From positions 1-64,000 of the IMG/VR virus record IMGVR_UViG_3300018428_000019: DNA of 64,000 bases. One strand, written 5' to 3'. A program made the position numbers and the translations under genes. A model generated the notes under the pieces. That model saw nothing but the letters and a program-made list of their open reading frames with translations. It made no database searches and was not told the DNA's origin. Source of the DNA: a virus. Below are positions 50,756 through 60,101 of this stretch, piece by piece; positions within the stretch are counted from its first letter, which is position 1, and each line of letters begins with the position of its first letter.

Positions 50756-53700
50756 TTATACACTACCCAAACTCACAATTGTTTTTAGTGTGGTACCTCC
50801 AGAATTTTTAATAAGTAATGTATCTCCTGCATTTACATTAAATGTACCACTACTGTTAGTTATATAATCTCCAGCAGTTACTCCACTTGATGGAGTATAC
50901 CATTCAAATCCTCCATTAGTAGCATTCCATCTAAGTGCTTGGCCACCAGTTGCACTATTAGTATCGAGATCAAGCCCAGGTATTCTAAATCTTGTAATTG
51001 CCGTATCACCGAGCGTAATTTCATTACTTACAGTAGCAGCAGATTTCTGAGCATTTTTACCAATAATAATATTGTTATCACCAGTCGTTCCCGTACTTCC
51101 TGCCAAATGTCCGATGTAAATATTATCAGAAACACCAGAACCTCCATTTGCAGGACCTGCCCCATAACCAAGTGCAACGTTACCACCACCAGTTTGGATT
51201 TCCGCGCCAGCAAATGCACCAGCATTCACATTATTTGTGCCACTACTTATCTCATAACCTGCCTGATAACCTAGTGATGTATTATAATTTCCTGATGTAG
51301 CTGATCCAGCACCCATTGCATTTGCGCCAAAAGAACTATTATAATCACCATTATTATTTTTACCAGATCCGTGTCCTACTGAAGTAGCATAATTCGAAGC
51401 ATTAGTAAGTGACTGTCCTGCATGCCAACCAATACCTACTGAAGATGTACCAAGAACTCCACTTATTGGATTTTGATGACCAATGAAAATAGATTGTGTA
51501 CTATCTTGATCTGCACTTCCTCCTCCGGTATGTATCCCTGGAACTTCGCCAAGTGAATCTAAAATTGATCCACCTAATGAAGTTGATACTCCAGCAATAG
51601 TAATAGCGCTGTTAGCTAATTTATTATTAGCAATTGAACCAGCTAACATGGCATTAGAAACTTGAACTTCAGATACTACACCACCTGCCGAAGAAGAGCC
51701 AAGAACTCTATTAGCTGTCGCAACATTTTGGATTTTAGCATAAGTCACAGCATCATTTGCAATCATACCAGTGGCTACTTGAACTTCACTAACGTTACTA
51801 TTTGCTGATGTAGATCCAAGGAGTCTATTAGCTGTTAAAACATTCTGCATTTTAGCGTATGTAACTGCGGAATCGGCAATCATATTAGTAGATACTTGAA
51901 CTTCACTAACCACACCATCCGCTGAAGTAGAACCAAGAACTCTATTGGCTGTTACAACATTTTGCATCTTAGCATATGTAACTGCATCATTTGCAATGGT
52001 AGTAGCACCATCACCGGTTGAAGTAACATCGCCTGAGTGATTAGGATGGCTATAAGCATTTGCGCCATCCTCAACATTAAGCATTGTTCTTACATTAGTT
52101 GGAGTAATTTCTTCTATAACTCCAGCACCTGCAGTATCTCTACCTAAAATTCTATTTGTCGCCGATACATTTTGGATTTTAGCATATGTAACTGCATCAT
52201 CGACAATAGTTACCGCGCCAGCACTTGTCATACTGACATCACCTGAAAGTGAATCCGAAGTAAATCCTGTTGGTGTACCAATTAAGATTTGAGCAATTCC
52301 AACCGCTTTATCCGATGGATCACCAGCACTATTAGCATCTCTAACCTTAACAGTGTTTGCACCCATGTTTGCAAGTTTAGCATTAGAGACAGCATCATCA
52401 TTAATATTAGCTCCACTAATACCGCTCTTATCAGATGTGGTTAAGATGGTTTCAACAGAACCATCATTTGCCATAGTGGCTTCCCACTTGTCATTAGTTT
52501 CATTCCATCTTATAAATGCATTCGCTAAATTTCCACGATTAACTTCGAGTCCAGCATTTTCAGTTCCAGCAACATTTGATGCTACGTTAGCATTCAATAA
52601 TATAATGTTGTCATCAATCTCAACTGTTTCGGTATTGACATAAGTAGTCGTACCTTGTACTCTTAAATTACCTTGAATGGTAACTGCAGAATCGGCAAGA
52701 AGTATACCTGAACCACCAGCATCAGTAGTAATAAGTGTATCGCTATCAGCAAATCTTTTAATTGTTAAATATGTAAACTCAGATGCAACACCAGGTCCAC
52801 CATGTCTTAAATCAATTTGTCCGTTGGTAGAATTAGATCTAATAATATTATCATTGAATGTTAAATTATCAACCGTAAGAGAATCATAAATTGCAAGAAC
52901 AGAATCTCTTAAAGAGTTAATAGCACCAACAATACTTGATCTTTGTATTTCATTATCTAAATTGGCTAAAGAACCAATTGTTGTATTCGTTGTTTGTTCA
53001 TTACCTTCAATGGTATCAATAGAACTTTGTAAATCATTTATAGCGTGTCTAATAGATGATTTATCACCAAGATTAGCGTCAAGTTGACCAAGATTACCAG
53101 CATATGTATCTGTACCTGGCGTATAAGTACCAAATGCTGTATTAGGATCACCAAGTCCTAATGCTTGTAAAACGAATGACATTTGTGAGTCAACTTCGTT
53201 TACACCACCAACAACCGAGGTTGCAGTGGTTCTTAAAGTAGTAGTACCACCTAATAAAGTTTTAATTGCTGATTGTGAATCATGAAGTTCATTAATTGCA
53301 CTTTTAATATTAGTTGATAATGTATTAAGAGAGTCAGTGCCCAGTGAATCATGAAGTTCATTAATTGCACTTTTAATATTAGTTGATAATGTATTAAGAG
53401 CGTCAGTGCCTAGTGAATCATGAAGTTCATTAATTGCTTCAACAATAGTTTGCTTTAATGTCGATAGCGTATAGTTATTAACACCACCGCCAGTAGAATT
53501 TCTAAGTGCTGCTTCAAATTCGTTAATTGCTCCTTCGATGGTTGTAGCAGTCGTATTAAAGTTAGATCCACTTCCATCTGGTGTATTATAAAGTTCTGAA
53601 TTAATTTCATTAATAGCTGCAACCACATTATTAGTTGCTGTAGTAGTAAGAGAAGTGTGGTCGCCCAGTTCAGTTCTTAATTCTCTAATCGCTGCAGAGA

Positions 53701-54226
53701 TATTAGTTGCACTTAGACCTGTAAAGGTCATATTACCAATATCAGTTTCATGTTCGTTAATTGCACCAGATACAGTAGATGCTGTTGTGTTAAGTGCTGT
53801 GTCTGGATCTACGAATGTATTAAGTTGATCTACTGAATCATGAAGTTCATTAATTGCACCTTTTATATCGGTTGCCAATGTACCAAGGGCAGCAGTGCCC
53901 ATAGAATCATGCAATTCATTAATTGCAGCTACAATTGTATTTCTATTTAAGGTAACTAAATCAGCTCTGTTGCCAATATCAGAATCAAGTTCATTTACTG
54001 CTCCTACTACTGAGTCAGCTACTGTTGATAAACCCGCAGGATTATATAAACCAAGGAGAGTTATGGTAGCATTTAAAGAGTCATGTATTTCATTAGTAGC
54101 CATAACTAAGCTACTATCTTCAAGTGTCCCTAATAGTGCTAGATCACCAATTTTATTCACAACATCGTTGTGATTAGCGACCCATGTACCAATGGTATTT
54201 TGTAGATTTACATAGACTTTTGCCAT
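50756..54226 (-). CDS. Repetitive long tail fibre protein with YadA-like head repeats
   Basis: A 1156-residue protein. The N-terminal ~450 residues consist of ~20-residue units around AINELHDSLGTDALNTLST, a heptad-like helical shaft. A second repeat type, VTYAKMQNVxTANRVLGS...EVQVSTNMIA, recurs several times at ~residues 660-860 (bases ~51650-52240). The C-terminal third (bases ~51050-51500) has repeats of the YadA/Hep_Hag head type (SVGIGWHAG..., SVGHGSGKN..., SFGANAMG..., SLGYQAGYE..., VALGYGAG), ending with GSVxxIGxxA-like elements. Such left-handed beta-roll heads mediate adhesion. A late promoter box lies at 54370-54377. Confidence 0.85.
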   Translation of the reverse strand: MAKVYVNLQNTIGTWVANHNDVVNKIGDLALLGTLEDSSLVMATNEIHDSLNATITLLGLYNPAGLSTVADSVVGAVNELDSDIGNRADLVTLNRNTIVAAINELHDSMGTAALGTLATDIKGAINELHDSVDQLNTFVDPDTALNTTASTVSGAINEHETDIGNMTFTGLSATNISAAIRELRTELGDHTSLTTTATNNVVAAINEINSELYNTPDGSGSNFNTTATTIEGAINEFEAALRNSTGGGVNNYTLSTLKQTIVEAINELHDSLGTDALNTLSTNIKSAINELHDSLGTDSLNTLSTNIKSAINELHDSQSAIKTLLGGTTTLRTTATSVVGGVNEVDSQMSFVLQALGLGDPNTAFGTYTPGTDTYAGNLGQLDANLGDKSSIRHAINDLQSSIDTIEGNEQTTNTTIGSLANLDNEIQRSSIVGAINSLRDSVLAIYDSLTVDNLTFNDNIIRSNSTNGQIDLRHGGPGVASEFTYLTIKRFADSDTLITTDAGGSGILLADSAVTIQGNLRVQGTTTYVNTETVEIDDNIILLNANVASNVAGTENAGLEVNRGNLANAFIRWNETNDKWEATMANDGSVETILTTSDKSGISGANINDDAVSNAKLANMGANTVKVRDANSAGDPSDKAVGIAQILIGTPTGFTSDSLSGDVSMTSAGAVTIVDDAVTYAKIQNVSATNRILGRDTAGAGVIEEITPTNVRTMLNVEDGANAYSHPNHSGDVTSTGDGATTIANDAVTYAKMQNVVTANRVLGSTSADGVVSEVQVSTNMIADSAVTYAKMQNVLTANRLLGSTSANSNVSEVQVATGMIANDAVTYAKIQNVATANRVLGSSSAGGVVSEVQVSNAMLAGSIANNKLANSAITIAGVSTSLGGSILDSLGEVPGIHTGGGSADQDSTQSIFIGHQNPISGVLGTSSVGIGWHAGQSLTNASNYATSVGHGSGKNNNGDYNSSFGANAMGAGSATSGNYNTSLGYQAGYEISSGTNNVNAGAFAGAEIQTGGGNVALGYGAGPANGGSGVSDNIYIGHLAGSTGTTGDNNIIIGKNAQKSAATVSNEITLGDTAITRFRIPGLDLDTNSATGGQALRWNATNGGFEWYTPSSGVTAGDYITNSSGTFNVNAGDTLLIKNSGGTTLKTIVSLGSV
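53277..53450 (-). repeat. Tandem 69-base (23-residue) repeat in the fibre gene
   Basis: Copies begin at 53277, 53346 and 53415 (third partial). Copies 1 and 2 differ by very few bases. Each encodes an AINELHDSLGTD(A/S)LNTLSTNIKS unit. Related, more diverged units occur at 53820-53950. Confidence 0.9.
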
Positions 54227-54238
54227 CTTTTTTCTTAC

Positions 54239-54451
54239 CTATAGTTTTTGCATAATTTTTTGGAGCATATCTTTTATCTCCGTTACTTCTTCTTTTAAGC
54301 TTTCAATATCTTTTTCCTGATCAAGTTTTTTCTGTTTTGCTTTTCGAATGTTTTCAATTGTTTCATTGCTATTTATATAGTTAAACACACCGGTATTTTC
54401 ATTTTTTACTAGACCAGGCCTGCCAGCTACTTGTCTTTTATTGTCAATCAT
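54239..54451 (-). CDS. Small coiled-coil protein before the fibre gene
   Basis: A 70-residue protein. The N-terminus (MIDNKRQVAGRPGLVKNENTGVFNYINSNETIENIRKAK) is followed by a Lys/Glu-rich helix with heptad spacing (KLDQEKDIESLKEEVTEIKDMLQKIMQKL) that is very probably a short coiled coil. It may be a fibre chaperone or attachment peptide; neither is shown. It lies 3 bases after the 549-residue gene and 12 bases before the fibre gene. A TATAAATA box lies inside its coding sequence. Confidence 0.75.
   Translation of the reverse strand: MIDNKRQVAGRPGLVKNENTGVFNYINSNETIENIRKAKQKKLDQEKDIESLKEEVTEIKDMLQKIMQKL
54370..54377 (-). promoter_or_regulatory. Possible late promoter within the small coiled-coil gene
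   Basis: The minus strand reads TATAAATA in the middle of the 70-residue gene, with a predicted +1 near 54364, 138 bases before the fibre start at 54226. It could be chance in AT-rich coding DNA. Confidence 0.4.
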
Positions 54452-54454
54452 AAA

Positions 54455-56104
54455 TTATGTACTCAGTGCTATTGCTCTGAACTCCCTTAAAATAGGCGCT
54501 TTAATTGCATTATTTGCTTTCATTGTAATTTTAAATTGAAACTGTTGAAATGGTGTAGTAAACCCAGATTGACCACCAATCAAATATTCATAATCTTTAA
54601 ACACTCCTCTTTTTTCAGAAGTTGTTGGATTATTTGATGGTGCAATCAATACCCATGCTTGAGTAGATATATTTGTATCAAGTTCAGCAACTCTATAATA
54701 AAGATCAAAACTTCCACCAGATAATACGTTTCCGGCAACTGCTACTCTAAGTCCTATAGCGCTTGATTCAAGTGGAAATATTTTAGTAATGTGTTTAGCT
54801 AATGTTGTTCCACCTTCTGGTAAAGTTTCAGCAATCGGATTTATTACCATATTTTGACCACTGCTACTATTAACAGTTAAACTTGGATTATCAACTGCTG
54901 CATACATTGTAGCAATGCTAGCTCTTTCTAAATCAACAAAAGGCATAACATTAGCTGGATCTTCAGAAGAAAGTGTTATTCTCAAATCAAAAGATTTATT
55001 ATTTGGAATTGAAGTACCAGGATTATCACCTTCCATTTCAGTGCTAGCAATTAATCCTGGATTATTAAACATAAACATAGTTTTATTTGGCATAACTTGA
55101 GAGTATGCAGTGTCTCTTACGTATGCACCAGCTTCAGAATTATATGGATTTTTTCCTGCAGCCATAGTTTTTACGCCATAAAAACTGGCAGTATTATGAG
55201 TTTTTAAAACACTAACACTTGGAACAAATGTACTATATAAAAAATTTCTATCAGCCTTAACATTAGCCCCGCCCCCAATTTCATTTGTCAAAGTTGTGTT
55301 TGCAGTACCACTTCCAGTTTCTAAAATATATCCTTGCCAATCACGAGAAGCAACGTTGCCTGATCCGGATTTTATTGTTCTAAGTCCATTAATATTATTA
55401 ATATGAATTCCTCCAATATATCCAGAATTTGATGTTACTCCAGAAATATTTACCTTATCACCTTCTTGGAATCCATGATGTTTATGCGATATGATAATAT
55501 CAGTAGTAGCACCGTCAGTAGTTATTGGGTTATTAGGAAGAATTTCTTGAGATATGGCTTTATTTTGAAGAGATACATTTGCTCGTGTCCCTGACCAATA
55601 AGCTGCCCAATTAGCTTTATATATTTTGAATTTTAAATCTTGGTTTTGATTTTCAGACCAAGTCACACCATTTTGAGAATAAAAAATAGATCCACTTACT
55701 GGATTTTTATCAACCAATTTTTCAGTAGAATTAAGAACATGGTCATAAATTTCTGCATAGTATAATTCATATTCAGAACTTCCAGTTTCAACTGTAAAGG
55801 CATAATATTTAAAAGGCTCTAAATAAACTGGATGCGCAAATGTAAATTTTATTTCATTCGTGGCATTAGGATTAGGAATAGAAGCACTTATATTTGAATA
55901 ACTTTGCTCAGCTTTAGCAATATATACGTATCCATGAGGAACCCCACCTTCAAGAGCTCTAATGGTTACATATACCGGTTGACCCGTTGTGTCAGGTGCA
56001 GACTTGAAAAATAATCCAATATCAGTAATAAATATGCCACTATTTTTATCTACATAAAATGATTGAGCTATTCTGCTCGTATTTTGTCTACTTACTTCAG
56101 GCAT
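54455..56104 (-). CDS. Virion structural protein (gp10/gp9-region)
   Basis: A 549-residue protein beginning MPEVSRQNTSRIAQSFYVDKNSGIFITDIGLFFKS, an opening found in structural proteins of marine T4-like phages. The N-terminal ~160 residues (carbohydrate-binding-like beta-sandwich: ...VYVTIRALEGGVPHG...FKYYAFTVETGSSEYELYYAE) are followed by beta-rich sequence with YIGGIHINNINGLRTI and a C-terminal GPVFKDYEYLIGGQSGFTTPFQQFQFKI-like block. It lies 8 bases after the 1326-residue gene. A baseplate or fibre-connector role is inferred from position. Confidence 0.72.
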   Translation of the reverse strand: MPEVSRQNTSRIAQSFYVDKNSGIFITDIGLFFKSAPDTTGQPVYVTIRALEGGVPHGYVYIAKAEQSYSNISASIPNPNATNEIKFTFAHPVYLEPFKYYAFTVETGSSEYELYYAEIYDHVLNSTEKLVDKNPVSGSIFYSQNGVTWSENQNQDLKFKIYKANWAAYWSGTRANVSLQNKAISQEILPNNPITTDGATTDIIISHKHHGFQEGDKVNISGVTSNSGYIGGIHINNINGLRTIKSGSGNVASRDWQGYILETGSGTANTTLTNEIGGGANVKADRNFLYSTFVPSVSVLKTHNTASFYGVKTMAAGKNPYNSEAGAYVRDTAYSQVMPNKTMFMFNNPGLIASTEMEGDNPGTSIPNNKSFDLRITLSSEDPANVMPFVDLERASIATMYAAVDNPSLTVNSSSGQNMVINPIAETLPEGGTTLAKHITKIFPLESSAIGLRVAVAGNVLSGGSFDLYYRVAELDTNISTQAWVLIAPSNNPTTSEKRGVFKDYEYLIGGQSGFTTPFQQFQFKITMKANNAIKAPILREFRAIALST

Positions 56105-56112
56105 TTTTGCTC

Positions 56113-59100
56113 CTATTCATTTGTAAATAAACCAATCGCAAAGAATTGCGCTGTTCTAAAGTAATAGTTTAATGCAGGTTTTAACCCTTTCTTTAAACCT
56201 CTACCATAAGCTACAAAGTCTTTAAACTCTTGATAATGTTTATGCGCTTCACCTCGTTCAATCGCTCTATTTCCAAGGTACCTATAACCGCGTCTAAATG
56301 CTTCTCCATACCATGTTCCATGATATTTCTTTTCGCACCAAATCTCAGCTTTAGCTTTATCCATTAAGCTAAATCCTTCTACATTATTTTGCGTAGCATG
56401 TGTAGCAATTACACATACGTCATTACCTCCACATGAATTTGCATCTCCAACATTTGGACCTGGTCCACCAAATGCGTCTAATCCCGGAGAACTGAAATTA
56501 TCATTACCACCACTATATCCATCATCTCCTCCACCAGAATTATTAGTTACTACTGGGGCTGTATAAACAGATTGATCACCTTCAATTTCAATATACCTTG
56601 TAGATGTCCATACTTCTTCATAAAGTTTTAATGTGCCTTCAGCGGTATAATTAGTAACTGCTCGTGATAAATAGTTTTCATTTCCAGATCCAGTTACATC
56701 TTTTAATTCAAACTTGACATTTCCACATAAGAAAGATATTGCTGAAGTAGCTGGAATAAAGAATGATCCTTCAATAACTCCGAACTCATCGGAAGTTAAT
56801 TGTTGACTTCCACTAGGGTGTCCAGTCGCATTAATGTATTCTGTACCATAATCAGAATCATAAGCAAAATCATTACGCCATGTACTTGTAAATGTTTCTT
56901 CTTTCACCCAAGCATCCACTGAAACATTATCGAAGAAAGCATAGTGTTTAGCATTTGGTCTTAATCCAGTAGCTTTAAACCTAACTAGTCTAGCTCTTAC
57001 TTTTGGAATTGATTCTGTGCGTACTAATCTATTTTCAACAAAGTCTTCTTGAATAAAAATATTTTCCACTACATTCCAAGAAGTAGTAGTGGTTCTTCCA
57101 GAAGTAGATGCTGTAGTATTAGTTTTATCACCAGTTTGAAGAGATTCTAAATCTTTTCCAAGCCAATTCCATTCATGATTATTCCATTGATATGCACCAT
57201 CAGATAAAATTTCTGATCCTTGATAGTTAACTACTTTCTCAAAAGGAAAACGAGTTTCATACCAATTATCTGAAGATGGCGATAACTGAATAGTCCCATT
57301 GAAATTATTAACTTGAAATGGATTTACTTGTAATGCATCACTTGCGTATTCATTTTCCATATATAATTCTGTATCATATCTAGGTACAATGAATCCTCCT
57401 CTTAATGCTACATTTAGCGCAGGAGATGGATTATTAGTATCTGAATCATATTCTAAATCAATAACCCGTTCGATATTTTGAGGAAATAGTAATCCAGAAG
57501 AAAAATCCATAGATGATCTTAAATTTGAATTATTTTTATCAGTTAAAGCATGACTTGTAAAGTTATCAACTATAAATCCACTTTTTAATCTAGGATCTCC
57601 ATTCGCATCAAACTCAACAATATCAGCTGCTTTATTTTCTAATAAACTTAATGATACTGCATCTTCTAATCGACCAAGTCTTTTTTCTAATAAATTAATT
57701 TGACTCATAGTATATCTTTTATGGTCTATTCGAGTAATAGTTATATCATTATTGTCGAGAGTATTAGCATCATATTTAACTTTAAATAATTCCATAGTAC
57801 CTTTAGGTGTTTCTGGAGGACTTGGTGCAAATGAGGACGCACCTGGAATAACTCTAATCTTACCATTTTGATCAATTATAACTTTATCAATTCTTGGTAA
57901 ATAATAAGAAACATCTAAATCGATTACAGTGGCTGGATCGGGAATTTCGTTTGTAGATCCACCATTAGCCACTTCAAAATCACCATCTGAATCAACAGTT
58001 GGTCTAAAATCTAAAGCATCCGCTAAAAATATTTGCTCGCCATTTTGAAATGTATGAGTTGGAATGTCTTTATAATCAACTTCACCATCATATGAATTTT
58101 TACTAAAAAAGCTTTTACCTGGTTCATGTTGAAAATAATCCCATCTTATGCGTAATCCAGTAGTGGTTGCATTAGGTGGAAGAGCTCCAGTTAAAAACAA
58201 TCTACCATTGTCATAGAAATTATCTTTTCTACCATCGTCTAAGGTAAAGTTACCTAAATAACTCTGTGTACTATCATTTGGATCTTCAATATGAGTAACT
58301 TCAATAATATCTGGTTTATGTAAATTAATAAATTGCTGATTTGTAACACCGTCTGTTATAACTTTAAATACTTTATTAGCAGAAGTTTTTGTTTTAGACC
58401 TAGAAGTTTCATTACTTTTTCTAACAAATGCTGTTACAGCTACAGAAACTCCAGCTGAAAGCCCACCAATTCTTGCTGTCTTATCTACGTTTTGTAATGT
58501 AATTGTTGCGCCAGGAATATCACCATTTAAATCGGTAATAAGCCAATCACCTTCATTTAAAAATATTTCAGTACTATTATCAGTTGTAATATCAAATGTA
58601 GAACCAGTTGGTGTAAATCTAAATTGCCTTTGAACCGTTATATCAGCATTCGTAATATTTTCTGGTCTTCTATTTGGAAGAGGAAAAATTAAACTATTTA
58701 AAGTTCCACTATTATTAAATGGTCCGTTATCTCTTGAATTTTGATTAATATTAAAATATGCATTAGCACCAGTACCAATACTACCTATGTCGCCAATTCC
58801 AGATCCAGAATTAAGAACTAAGTTTGTTATATAAGCCCTATATCCAGCTCCGTCTTCTTGAATAAATCTTACAAAGCATGTTCCAATTGTAGCTCCACCA
58901 TAATCTGCTCCATCTCTAACATTTTGTTTTTCAAATCCAACTGAATTAGTTATATCTGGCATTTGTGCTGGAACAGAATCTAATTCAAAAAAGTTACCAA
59001 ATGAAATTGGTACGAATTGATCTGCAATATTAACAGTGGATCTTGCTTTACGTACTCTTGGAGGAGTATCAGAAGTATACACTGAAGCACGATAACCATT

Positions 59101-60093
59101 AACTACTGCAACGCCACTTGAAGTTTGAGCTAGTAAGAAATTATCATCTGAATCATCAGCGTATCTTAAATTAAATGGTTTTACAATATAGTCTCCAGAA
59201 TTTTCTTTTATTCTTTGTGCTACAAATTCTCTAGGTTTGTTATATTCATTTCCAACTGGAGAAGTTGCTACGATTTTTCCATTAACAACTTTTGCTTTTC
59301 TAATGAATGTGTCTGTTGGGCCCATCTCACTTTCAAGAGATAGTTCTAATCTAATTCTAAATCTATCCGCACCAGGAGCAGTAAGATTAGGTGACGCCCC
59401 TTGATTATCAAATAAAGCAGTATCATCTGCACTTGTTACAACTTCATCAATTCTTTTAAAACCAACTACCACCGTTGGAGTATTTGTATATTTAGAAATT
59501 ATTTTTTCTTGTTTATCTGCAAATATAAAGAATCCTTTGGAATAATAAATTCCTCCATCGGATAAAAATCTAGAACCAAATCCTGTAGATTGCGCAGAAT
59601 TTTCGACTCTAATATTTGGTAAGTTTGTTCCTTGCATTACTTCATTAGGTTGAGCAACTGCTTGTTGATCAGTTGCTAGCGATGAATTTTCTGTTGAAGT
59701 ATATGTTCCATATAAGGTTAATGGATCAGTTACAGGATTAACTCCAGCTTCTACAACCTCATCAACTCTAAATACAACCTGAGAAGTAACTCCTGTATAT
59801 ATTGCACCAACTAAACTTTGAGGATCACTAATTGGTTCATTAGTAGTATTTAATCTAATAAACTGGTAATTATTATCAACTTGAGCTGCTGCTTGTTTAA
59901 TAACACTATTATCTGCAAATAAATTATTTCCCATTCTTTCAATTTGCTTTTGAATAATGGTTTGCATTTGTGTTAATTCACGAGCTTGAAGTTTCTTTCC
60001 ACTATTAAAAAGAATTCGATAGTATCCATCACTATCAGCAAAATCATCTCGATAAGTTGATGAAAAAGTATTTTTATTTACGAGTTGTGCCAT
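56113..60093 (-). CDS. Large baseplate-region structural protein with C-terminal CFI-box-like domain
   Basis: A 1326-residue protein. The N-terminal region (NTFSSTYRDDFADSDGYYRILFNSGKKLQARELTQMQTIIQ...) is the DUF4815-type domain known from marine T4-like structural proteins. The final ~100 residues form a separate domain with CVIATHA, then WCEKKYHGTWYGEAFRRGYRY...YQEFKDFVAYG, a pattern of the CFI-box C-terminal domain. In the T4 order this gene lies where gp9/gp10 would be, next to gp8, so a baseplate pin or fibre-attachment role is likely. It lies 9 bases before gp8 in sequence order (downstream in transcription). Confidence 0.78.
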   Translation of the reverse strand: MAQLVNKNTFSSTYRDDFADSDGYYRILFNSGKKLQARELTQMQTIIQKQIERMGNNLFADNSVIKQAAAQVDNNYQFIRLNTTNEPISDPQSLVGAIYTGVTSQVVFRVDEVVEAGVNPVTDPLTLYGTYTSTENSSLATDQQAVAQPNEVMQGTNLPNIRVENSAQSTGFGSRFLSDGGIYYSKGFFIFADKQEKIISKYTNTPTVVVGFKRIDEVVTSADDTALFDNQGASPNLTAPGADRFRIRLELSLESEMGPTDTFIRKAKVVNGKIVATSPVGNEYNKPREFVAQRIKENSGDYIVKPFNLRYADDSDDNFLLAQTSSGVAVVNGYRASVYTSDTPPRVRKARSTVNIADQFVPISFGNFFELDSVPAQMPDITNSVGFEKQNVRDGADYGGATIGTCFVRFIQEDGAGYRAYITNLVLNSGSGIGDIGSIGTGANAYFNINQNSRDNGPFNNSGTLNSLIFPLPNRRPENITNADITVQRQFRFTPTGSTFDITTDNSTEIFLNEGDWLITDLNGDIPGATITLQNVDKTARIGGLSAGVSVAVTAFVRKSNETSRSKTKTSANKVFKVITDGVTNQQFINLHKPDIIEVTHIEDPNDSTQSYLGNFTLDDGRKDNFYDNGRLFLTGALPPNATTTGLRIRWDYFQHEPGKSFFSKNSYDGEVDYKDIPTHTFQNGEQIFLADALDFRPTVDSDGDFEVANGGSTNEIPDPATVIDLDVSYYLPRIDKVIIDQNGKIRVIPGASSFAPSPPETPKGTMELFKVKYDANTLDNNDITITRIDHKRYTMSQINLLEKRLGRLEDAVSLSLLENKAADIVEFDANGDPRLKSGFIVDNFTSHALTDKNNSNLRSSMDFSSGLLFPQNIERVIDLEYDSDTNNPSPALNVALRGGFIVPRYDTELYMENEYASDALQVNPFQVNNFNGTIQLSPSSDNWYETRFPFEKVVNYQGSEILSDGAYQWNNHEWNWLGKDLESLQTGDKTNTTASTSGRTTTTSWNVVENIFIQEDFVENRLVRTESIPKVRARLVRFKATGLRPNAKHYAFFDNVSVDAWVKEETFTSTWRNDFAYDSDYGTEYINATGHPSGSQQLTSDEFGVIEGSFFIPATSAISFLCGNVKFELKDVTGSGNENYLSRAVTNYTAEGTLKLYEEVWTSTRYIEIEGDQSVYTAPVVTNNSGGGDDGYSGGNDNFSSPGLDAFGGPGPNVGDANSCGGNDVCVIATHATQNNVEGFSLMDKAKAEIWCEKKYHGTWYGEAFRRGYRYLGNRAIERGEAHKHYQEFKDFVAYGRGLKKGLKPALNYYFRTAQFFAIGLFTNE

Positions 60094-60101
60094 ATTCTAT
60101 C

